Made by a program: the position numbers and the translations under genes. A DNA stretch of 64,000 bases from Enterococcus phoeniculicola ATCC BAA-412 (GTDB lineage: Bacteria > Bacillota > Bacilli > Lactobacillales > Enterococcaceae): assembly GCF_000407505.1 (NCBI RefSeq), contig NZ_ASWE01000001.1, positions 431,324-495,323 of the forward strand, in the 5' to 3' direction. The notes under the pieces were generated by a model. It searched no databases, was not told where the DNA came from, and saw only the letters and a list, made by a program, of their open reading frames with translations. This document shows positions 57,920 to 64,000 of the stretch, piece by piece (positions within the stretch are counted from its first letter, which is position 1; every line of letters starts with the position of its first letter).

Positions 57920-58747
57920 CTCTATTTATAGAGGTTTGATCAGAAGCGGTTAGCCCTTAGAATCAAGCAGGGACAGCGCCACATCGGAAGTAGAGCTTCG
58001 TGATTAGCTGCACCAGCTTACATCTATTTCTTTCGGAAAGAGTGCATCGATGCAATTTCAGTTTATTTGCGGAACCTTCAACTCTGATTCTATGTGTGGA
58101 AGATGGTGAGAGCAAAAGGGAAAGGAGTCTTCCTTCCCGTGCTTTAGTAAAAAAGAGCCATAATAAAAATAAGTCGAAACTTATGAAAATGACGAACTGT
58201 CTTTTTGTGAATTTTGGCTTATTTTTTTGTCAATAATGTTTATTACTCAAAATAAGTAGGAACATCAACTATTATAGAACTTTTTTTGAGTAAAAAATTA
58301 ATGGAAATCAATAATGTCTCTTTATTTGATAATTTTACATTTTTATAGGGATCAATTGAGGGAAATTTCTGTGTTTTGTGAATCGCTTTAGAAAGGTTCT
58401 CCCTAAGGGCATGTCTGCTTTTTCTTTCCATTTATCAACATAAATTGCCGGTATATCAAGCTTTAGGAAGATTTGTTTACTTGTTTCAAAAGTGGCTATT
58501 TCAACGACAAAGTGAAAAAATGAGCAAAACAGGCAAATATCTTGACTTTTTTAGTGAAGCGGTTTTTTTCTTGTGTATTAGATGGAAAAATTTTTCTTTT
58601 GTGAGAAGTGAAATGAGAATAATTATCAAAAGTTGATTTATCAAGGATTATAAACAAAGCCTGCTTGCTATTCTCAATTAGGTGAAATCACTGAGAATAG
58701 TACACTGTTATACTCTTTTTATTTTCTGTACTATAACAAAAAAATCG
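57920..58747. other. Long gap before the microcompartment operon
   Basis: Over 800 bases with no convincing gene. It contains repeat copy 3. Short frames (58000-58236, 58445-58636 plus, 58243-58431 minus) have no ribosome sites or recognisable motifs. Dispersed hairpins are present. Confidence 0.5.
57965..58110 (+). repeat. Dispersed intergenic repeat, copy 3
   Basis: Shares AGGGACAG, CATCGGAAGTAGAGCTTCGT and GATGCAATTTCAGTTTATTT, CTTCAACTC and GGAAGATG blocks with copies 1 and 2, in the same order. It diverges after 58110. Confidence 0.65.
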
Positions 58748-58779
58748 TTGACTGTCCCCTTAAGGTCAGGAAATATGAT
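58748..58779 (+). promoter_or_regulatory. MerR-type promoter of the microcompartment operon
   Basis: TTGACT (58748-58753) and TATGAT (58774-58779) are separated by 20 bases, too long for unaided sigma-A use but the norm for MerR-activated promoters. The spacer holds CCTTAAGG and a wider TGAC...GTCA dyad. Confidence 0.65.
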
Positions 58780-58847
58780 AGAGCTATCAAAATAAAGCGT
58801 TTTAATAAAATATGATTTTAATAAAATGCGAAAGGAAGAAAAAAATT

Positions 58848-59123
58848 ATGAAACATGATGCATTAGGAATGGTAGAAACAAGAGGATTAATCGGATCAAT
58901 CGAGGCAGCAGATGCAATGGTGAAAGCAGCAAATGTATCGTTAGTCGGAAAAGAGCTTGTCGGTGGTGGAATCGTAACTGTTCTAGTTAGAGGCGATGTT
59001 GGTGCAGTGAAAGCCGCAACGGATGCAGGGGCTGCAGCAGCAGAACGTGTGGGTGAATTATTATCTGTTCACGTAATTCCTAGACCACATGCAGAAGTAG
59101 AATCAATTTTACCAAACAAATAA
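58848..59123 (+). CDS. BMC-domain shell protein 1
   Basis: A 91-residue single-BMC-domain protein started at the ATG at 58848 after AAAGGAAG. It has [20 protein letters not shown], the central [15 protein letters not shown] and the closing VHVIPRPH, as in PduA, EutM and CcmK. These form hexamers that tile the microcompartment facets and whose pore passes substrate. It is the first gene after the MerR-type promoter. Confidence 0.93.
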   Translation: MKHDALGMVETRGLIGSIEAADAMVKAANVSLVGKELVGGGIVTVLVRGDVGAVKAATDAGAAAAERVGELLSVHVIPRPHAEVESILPNK

Positions 59124-59157
59124 TTTTAGGGAATTCTTGATGAAAGGAAATGAAGAG

Positions 59158-60162
59158 ATGGATAGTGGGAAAAGTGTTTCATATGTCAGTGCAGACACAA
59201 AAATGAAAGAGGCAAGTAAAGGGTTTCGTGTAAAAGGAATTACCAATGGACTTGTTTCCGGGATTACTTATGGAATCTATTCAACACTAGTGGTTGTTGC
59301 AAGTGGCTATGATCCATTAATTAGTGCGACGGGTATCCTAGCAGCACCATTTGTTTGTTCTGGATTGAATGATTTTTTTGCTGGAATTTTTCTATTATTT
59401 TATAACGCAAAACAAGGGAAACTAAAAGAACTTCGCCGAATGTTGGCAACAAAGCCAGGGAAAATGCTTGTCATTGGTTTTCTATTAGGAGGACCTGTAG
59501 CAAATGGTGCTTATCTAGTCGGATTGGCAATGGCAGGAGCATACGCGATTCCAATATCAGCTACCTGTGGATTGTTTGGTGCATTGTTCTCTTGGATTTT
59601 CTTAAAACAAAAACCAACTCCGCGAATAATTTTTGGCATGCTTGTTGTTGTAGCGGGAGCGATTACCATCAATATGGTGAAGCCAGAAGGCGCACCTAAC
59701 TTTACTTTAGGTATCATTTGTGCCTTTATTGCTGCAATTTCTTGGGGATTAGAAGGCGTCTTTTCAAGTTTTGGCGGAGCAATGATTGATACGGATGTTG
59801 CGGTAAATCTTCGTCAACTAATCTCAGGCTTATTCGTTATTGTGATTATTTTGCCGATTATTGGTGGCTTGAATTTATTTGCCGGCACATTAGCAGCAGT
59901 TACACCTGTTTTGTGGCTGTTATTATCTGGATTAAGTGCGGGGGTTTCGTTCTTAACGTGGTATAAAGCTAACGCAATGGTTGGAACAGCTGTGGGAATG
60001 TCCTTGAATGTTACGTATGCTTTTTGGGGGGTTATCTTCAGCGTGATTTTCTTGGGTCAAGCATTAACACCAACAATGGTGATTGGCTCAGTCGTCATAG
60101 TGATAGGAGCGATTTTGGTAACGATGAATCCATTAGATTTATTCAGAAAGGGGGAAGCGTAA
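59158..60162 (+). CDS. DMT-family (EamA) transporter
   Basis: A 334-residue membrane protein started at the ATG at 59158 after AAAGGA (a further ATG lies at 59137). It has ten transmembrane segments in two EamA halves with the short repeated helices of drug/metabolite transporters. It lies between shell genes of a glycyl-radical microcompartment operon, so it probably brings in the substrate, choline or a related amine, or releases a product such as trimethylamine. That role is inferred from position only. Confidence 0.8.
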   Translation: MDSGKSVSYVSADTKMKEASKGFRVKGITNGLVSGITYGIYSTLVVVASGYDPLISATGILAAPFVCSGLNDFFAGIFLLFYNAKQGKLKELRRMLATKPGKMLVIGFLLGGPVANGAYLVGLAMAGAYAIPISATCGLFGALFSWIFLKQKPTPRIIFGMLVVVAGAITINMVKPEGAPNFTLGIICAFIAAISWGLEGVFSSFGGAMIDTDVAVNLRQLISGLFVIVIILPIIGGLNLFAGTLAAVTPVLWLLLSGLSAGVSFLTWYKANAMVGTAVGMSLNVTYAFWGVIFSVIFLGQALTPTMVIGSVVIVIGAILVTMNPLDLFRKGEA

Positions 60163-60163
60163 T

Positions 60164-60448
60164 ATGCTTTTACCTAGTCGAACAGCCGTATTAAATGAAT
60201 TAGATGGTGAAAAAGAACTGAATGTGAATCAAATTATGAGCAGATTAGAGCCCACCTATGGAAATGAAAGTCAGTTTAATAAAAAATTATACGTCGAACA
60301 TATCATGGCGCTAGAAGCAAATGGATTAGTTGAGCTTACCAGCTATGAGGTAGATGAAAAAGATGAATTGGTTTGTTTTTATCGTATGACACAAGAAGGT
60401 CAGGCAACTGTTGAAAAATACGTTGATAAGAAATATCGAAAGGCATAA
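60164..60448 (+). CDS. Small winged-helix-like protein
   Basis: A 94-residue protein starting two bases after the transporter stop. The sequence (LNVNQIMSRLEPTYGNESQFNKKLYVEHIMALEANGLVEL...YRMTQEG) reads like a winged-helix DNA-binding domain with a beta wing, as in PadR-like proteins. I do not know this family. It may fine-tune the operon, but this is inference. Confidence 0.6.
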   Translation: MLLPSRTAVLNELDGEKELNVNQIMSRLEPTYGNESQFNKKLYVEHIMALEANGLVELTSYEVDEKDELVCFYRMTQEGQATVEKYVDKKYRKA

Positions 60449-60460
60449 GGGGGAAATCAC

Positions 60461-60757
60461 TTGAAGTATCGTGGTGAAGAAGCTTTAGGATTAGTGGAAA
60501 CAATTGGGTTAGTACCAGCTTTGAAGGCAGCAGATGAGATGTTGAAAGCGGCAAATGTGGAATTAATTTCCTATGAAAACATTGGCTCTACATTAGTCAC
60601 AGTCATGATTAAGGGTGATGTTGCAGCGGTGGAAGCTTCTGTAGCAGCAGGCGCAAAAGCAGCTAGTGAGATTGGTAAGCTAACCGCACAAAATGTCATG
60701 CCTAGACCTATTTCGTATGTTGGAGATATTGTCTCTGTTCATGCAGTAGAGGATTAA
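60461..60757 (+). CDS. BMC-domain shell protein 2 (TTG start)
   Basis: A 98-residue single-BMC-domain protein with a TTG start after AGGGGG. It shows ALGLVETIGLVPALKAADEM, VMIKGDVAAVEASVAAGAKA and NVMPRPISYVG. It is a paralogue of the first shell protein, with a different pore loop (ENIGSTLVT against ELVGGGIVT), so its hexamers may pass other molecules. Confidence 0.92.
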   Translation: MKYRGEEALGLVETIGLVPALKAADEMLKAANVELISYENIGSTLVTVMIKGDVAAVEASVAAGAKAASEIGKLTAQNVMPRPISYVGDIVSVHAVED

Positions 60758-60774
60758 ATGAGGGAGGAAATCGA

Positions 60775-61098
60775 GTGAAAACATATGAAGCAATCGGTGC
60801 GATTGAAACATTTGGCTTAGTTTTTGTTTTAGAAGCTTGTGACGCAATGTGTAAGGCGGCTGATGTAGAGCTGGTAGGTTATGAAAATGTTGCCTCAGGC
60901 TACATCTCAGTGATTGTTCAAGGGGATGTTGCGGCTTGTCATTCAGCGGTAGAAGCAGGAATTGCAGCAGTGGAAAAGATGAATGCAGAAGTGTACAGCT
61001 CAGTTGTGATTGCCAGTCCGCATGCCGATTTAAATAAACTTATTGAACGCTATCAGCTAGTCAACCTTCTACCTGAAGAGGAGGGAGATGCATCATAA
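60775..61098 (+). CDS. BMC-domain shell protein 3 (GTG start)
   Basis: A 107-residue single-BMC-domain protein starting with GTG after GGGAGG. It has YEAIGAIETFGLVFVLEACD and VIVQGDVAACHSAVEAG. The pore region VASGYISV and three extra Cys residues (AC, MC, AC) set it apart from the other two. Its C-terminus (NLLPEEEGD) is longer and acidic. It ends at the start of the dehydrogenase gene. Confidence 0.91.
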   Translation: MKTYEAIGAIETFGLVFVLEACDAMCKAADVELVGYENVASGYISVIVQGDVAACHSAVEAGIAAVEKMNAEVYSSVVIASPHADLNKLIERYQLVNLLPEEEGDAS

Positions 61099-62544
61099 AT
61101 GCATGATGTAGATAAAGATTTACTATCAATTCAAGAAGCGCGAATTGTCTTGGAGACAGCGAAGGATGCGCAGATTTTGATGAAAGAGTATGGGCAAGAA
61201 TTTTTTCATAATCTTGTTCGAGTAATGATTCGTGAAATTCAGCCATTGATTTCTGAATACGTTTCTTGTGAGATAGAGGAAACAGGCAAGGGCTGTCAAA
61301 AAGAGAAAGAAGCCTTTGTTCTTCAATTTTTAAAGGCGATGGAAGCAGAGGTTGGAGATAAAACCTATATCGGTGCCACAGCAAAAGATTCTGCGGGGAA
61401 AATTTTGCAAGTGGGTGTTCCTTTAGGTGTCATTCCGGTCCTCTTACCTTCAGAAAATGTGGTAATTCATACACTTTATAGCTTGTTTGCGGGACTTCAA
61501 TCTGCTAATGCGATGATTGCGATTCCCCATGTGAAAGCGACTAAAACGGCGACCTTAGTTATTAAAAAGATTCAGCAGATTGGTCTTTGCAACGGGTTGC
61601 CTAGAGGAAGTATTAACTGTATTGAGTACTTAACTGAATGTGGAACAAAAGAGATTATCAATAGTCCGATGACAGCGATGATTTTGGTTTTAGGGCAAAA
61701 AAAATATACCGACACAACCATTCCTAAACGACCAATAATTTATGGTGGCTCTGGAGCGACACCAGTCTTTATAGAACGCTCTGCCGATACGCAAGTCGCA
61801 GTAAAAATGATTATTGAAAGTCGAGCTTATGATTGCGGGTTGTTACCTGCTTCAGAACAATATCTGATTGTAGAAAGTACGATTGCAGAGAAAGTGAAAA
61901 ACGAATTGATTCAAAACGGGGCGTACTTCCTGTCAAAAGAAGAAGAAATAAAGCTCATTTCCTTATTACAGCCTAAGAATGATGGCATTCAAGAGAGCTG
62001 TGTTGGAAAAAGTGCAGCCTGGCTGGCAAAGAATGCGGGGATTCAATTACCACGAGATACGCGAATCTTAATTTCTGAACAAAATTATCTGCATGATCAA
62101 GATCCATTTGTGAATGAAATGAGTTGCCCAATCATAGTATTTTATAGAGAACCAGATTGGCAGCATGCCTGTGAAAAAGCCATTCATTTACTTCAAGAAA
62201 AGAATGATGGACATACGTTAGCGATTCATTCTAAAGAACCAATGATTGTAAATGAATTTGCCTTGAAGAAGCCGGTTGCAAGGATGGTGGTGAATGCGGC
62301 GGCAAGCTTTTCTAGTATGGGGCTTGGCTCGACTTTACCGCTGTCACCTATTTTAGGTGGTTTTACAAGAGGATTAGGAATTAGTGCAGAGAATATTACA
62401 CCAGCAAATCTGACCTATACGCGTGAAATTGGTTATGCCTCTAGCGAGTGTCTAGAAGAGAAAACCATAGAAAGTAACGTACATGACACACAGGTAAAGA
62501 CTCAGTTGATTGAAAAAGTTTTGAAGAAAATGTTGGAAAAATAA
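61099..62544 (+). CDS. Acylating aldehyde dehydrogenase-like protein with altered active site
   Basis: A 481-residue member of the CoA-acylating aldehyde dehydrogenase family (PduP/EutE/CutF group): GVPLGVIPVLLPSENVVI, GLPRGSINCIEYL, YGGSGATPVFIE and LSPILGGFTRGLG mark the fold. Where relatives have a catalytic Cys before ASEQ (GxxCASEQ), this protein reads YDCGLLPASEQ: Pro250 replaces the Cys, and a Cys sits four residues earlier at 246. In glycyl-radical microcompartments it would turn acetaldehyde into acetyl-CoA. Whether it does so here is uncertain. Confidence 0.82.
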   Translation: MHDVDKDLLSIQEARIVLETAKDAQILMKEYGQEFFHNLVRVMIREIQPLISEYVSCEIEETGKGCQKEKEAFVLQFLKAMEAEVGDKTYIGATAKDSAGKILQVGVPLGVIPVLLPSENVVIHTLYSLFAGLQSANAMIAIPHVKATKTATLVIKKIQQIGLCNGLPRGSINCIEYLTECGTKEIINSPMTAMILVLGQKKYTDTTIPKRPIIYGGSGATPVFIERSADTQVAVKMIIESRAYDCGLLPASEQYLIVESTIAEKVKNELIQNGAYFLSKEEEIKLISLLQPKNDGIQESCVGKSAAWLAKNAGIQLPRDTRILISEQNYLHDQDPFVNEMSCPIIVFYREPDWQHACEKAIHLLQEKNDGHTLAIHSKEPMIVNEFALKKPVARMVVNAAASFSSMGLGSTLPLSPILGGFTRGLGISAENITPANLTYTREIGYASSECLEEKTIESNVHDTQVKTQLIEKVLKKMLEK

Positions 62545-62568
62545 TTTGTTGAAAAGTGAGGGAATAAG

Positions 62569-64000
62569 ATGGATATAAAAGAGTTCTCAGCAAAACTAGC
62601 TGAAGCAACCAAAGAATTAAGTGCAGAAGAACGTAATGCATTAATGAAGATGTTTGCAACGGTCGCAGATCATACAGAATCACCTTCTGAGAGTTACTCT
62701 GTCAGTGATGCAACAGTAGTTCCAAATGGGATTACCCCACGACTTAGTGCCTTAAAGGAAAACTATTTGAAACAGGTTCCGACAATTACAACTCACCGTG
62801 CGCGAGTTATCACAGAGCTTGCCAAAGAAAATCCAGGAATGCCTAAGAACGTTTTACGGGCGAAGTCATTTAAGCGTTGCTGTGAAACGGCACCTTTAGT
62901 GATTCAAGATAATGAATTAATTGTCGGGGCACCAAATGGCGCACCACGTGCAGGCTCATTTTCTCCAGATATCGCTTGGCGTTGGATGGAAGAAGAGATT
63001 GATACCATTTCTTCTCGTCCGCAAGATCCGTTCCATATTTCTGATGAAGATAAAAGAATTATGCGCGAAGAGCTTTTCCCGTTTTGGAAAGGCAAATCTG
63101 TAGATGAACATTGTGAAGACCAATTCCGTGAAGCGGGTGTTTGGGAGCTTTCAGGAGAATCATTTGTTTCTGATTGTTCGTACCACCAATTAAATGGAGG
63201 GGGCGATTCTAACCCTGGGTACGATGTTATTTTGATGAAAAAAGGAATGTTGGACATCCAAAGAGAGGCGCAAGAAAAATTAGACACATTAGATTATGCC
63301 ACTCCGGATGATATGGACAAAATCTATTTCTATAAAGCGCAAATTGAAACTGCTGAAGGCGTTATGATTTATGCAAAACGGATGTCTGAATATGCAAGAG
63401 AACTTGCTGAAAAAGAAACAAATCCAAAACGGAAAATGGAATTACAAAAGATTGCAGAAGTAAACGCAAAAGTTCCAGCGAACAAACCAGAAACATTCTG
63501 GGAAGCAATCCAAGCTGTATGGACGATTGAATCTTTATTGGTAGTTGAAGAAAACCAAACAGGGATGTCCATTGGACGTGTAGATCAATATATGTATCCA
63601 TTCTTTAAAAATGATCTTGACTCAGGTCGCTTAACAAACCATGAAGCGTTTGAATTAGCAGGTTGTATGTTAATCAAGATGTCAGAAATGATGTGGATTA
63701 CAAGTGAAGGCGGGTCTAAATTCTTTGCTGGGTATCAGCCGTTTGTCAACATGTGTGTGGGCGGAGTGACGCGAGAAGGCCGAGATGCAACAAATGAATT
63801 AACCTATCTATTGATGGATGCAGTTCGCCATGTAAAAGTTTATCAGCCATCTTTAGCCTGCCGTATTCACAATCGCTCACCTAGAGAATATTTGAAAAAA
63901 ATTGTTGATGTTGTTCGTGCTGGAATTGGATTTCCTGCCTGCCACTTCGATGATACACATATCAAAATGATGTTAGCAAAAGGAGTATCAGTTGAGGATG
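62569..64000 (+). CDS. cutC: Choline trimethylamine-lyase CutC-like glycyl radical enzyme (partial)
   Basis: The first 477 residues; the window ends before the active-site Cys loop and glycyl motif. N-terminal residues 1-40 form a helix-like tail ([20 protein letters not shown]), a likely encapsulation peptide. Tyr205 and Asp213 in [16 protein letters not shown] keep the eight-residue spacing of the choline-binding Tyr208 and Asp216 I recall from Desulfovibrio CutC. The context of BMC shell, aldehyde dehydrogenase and transporter agrees. CutC splits choline into trimethylamine and acetaldehyde. An activase (cutD) is expected beyond the window. Confidence 0.85.
   Translation, partial: MDIKEFSAKLAEATKELSAEERNALMKMFATVADHTESPSESYSVSDATVVPNGITPRLSALKENYLKQVPTITTHRARVITELAKENPGMPKNVLRAKSFKRCCETAPLVIQDNELIVGAPNGAPRAGSFSPDIAWRWMEEEIDTISSRPQDPFHISDEDKRIMREELFPFWKGKSVDEHCEDQFREAGVWELSGESFVSDCSYHQLNGGGDSNPGYDVILMKKGMLDIQREAQEKLDTLDYATPDDMDKIYFYKAQIETAEGVMIYAKRMSEYARELAEKETNPKRKMELQKIAEVNAKVPANKPETFWEAIQAVWTIESLLVVEENQTGMSIGRVDQYMYPFFKNDLDSGRLTNHEAFELAGCMLIKMSEMMWITSEGGSKFFAGYQPFVNMCVGGVTREGRDATNELTYLLMDAVRHVKVYQPSLACRIHNRSPREYLKKIVDVVRAGIGFPACHFDDTHIKMMLAKGVSVED

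Noticed and set aside
58243-58636. ORFs of about 62 codons before the microcompartment operon
   Set aside because: No ribosome sites, no family features and low-complexity, AT-rich sequence.

Overview
The window looks like a chromosomal segment of a low-GC Lactobacillales bacterium, most probably an Enterococcus. The reasons are an ArpU-type late regulator, a methionine T-box ahead of metNIQ, a sufCDSUB operon and enterococcal-style lysins. I cannot name the species.

Layout. (1) 1-2.5 kb: a NUDIX hydrolase, tRNA-Thr, a DUF2187-like small protein and a PH-domain protein. (2) 2.5-16.6 kb: a phage-tail locus with an ImmA/CI switch, an ArpU-like activator, major tail protein, tail chaperones, a short tape measure, Dit, Tal, baseplate and fibre proteins, holin and two lysins. 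It has no terminase, portal, capsid, integrase or replication gene. This gene order is that of a flexible (F-type) phage-tail-like bacteriocin of the Listeria monocin kind. (3) 16.7-32.8 kb: core chromosome with tRNA-Ser, YitT, an IS1182-family insertion, YeiH/LysR, a RodA/FtsW protein, a Spx/ArsC protein, an orphan GcvH-like protein, T-box-metNIQ and sufCDSUB.

(4) 32.7-54.2 kb: an integrative mobilizable element inserted in the 3' end of sufB. The left junction regenerates the SufB C-terminus (MEGSVG-stop). The displaced original tail, encoding the same six residues with other codons, is found 21.5 kb away at 54213-54233. The element carries a tyrosine integrase with no AUG start, a Cro/CI regulator, an HTH protein, an oriT-like region and a Rep_trans/MOB_T-type initiator. 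Its first cargo is a radical-SAM RiPP cluster: two-component system, two thioredoxin-like proteins, two radical SAM enzymes, a subtilase with a carrier-like tail, two ABC systems and a 55-residue Cys-rich precursor. Its second cargo is an ATPase plus a large SIR2 protein, a likely NAD-depleting anti-phage pair. Three right-end-like attachment sequences (48.16, 48.64 and 54.05 kb) suggest the SIR2 cassette was added by tandem site-specific accretion.

(5) 54.3-57.9 kb: a PTS IIB-like protein, an alpha/beta hydrolase, a TetR regulator with an apparent AUU start, and a MerR/GyrI-like regulator. (6) 58.7-64 kb: the start of a bacterial-microcompartment operon behind a promoter with a 20-bp spacer, as MerR regulators use. 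It holds three shell proteins, a DMT transporter, an acylating aldehyde dehydrogenase-like protein whose usual catalytic Cys position is Pro, and a glycyl-radical enzyme matching choline TMA-lyase (CutC), cut by the window end. A dispersed intergenic repeat occurs at 17.98, 56.65 and 57.97 kb.
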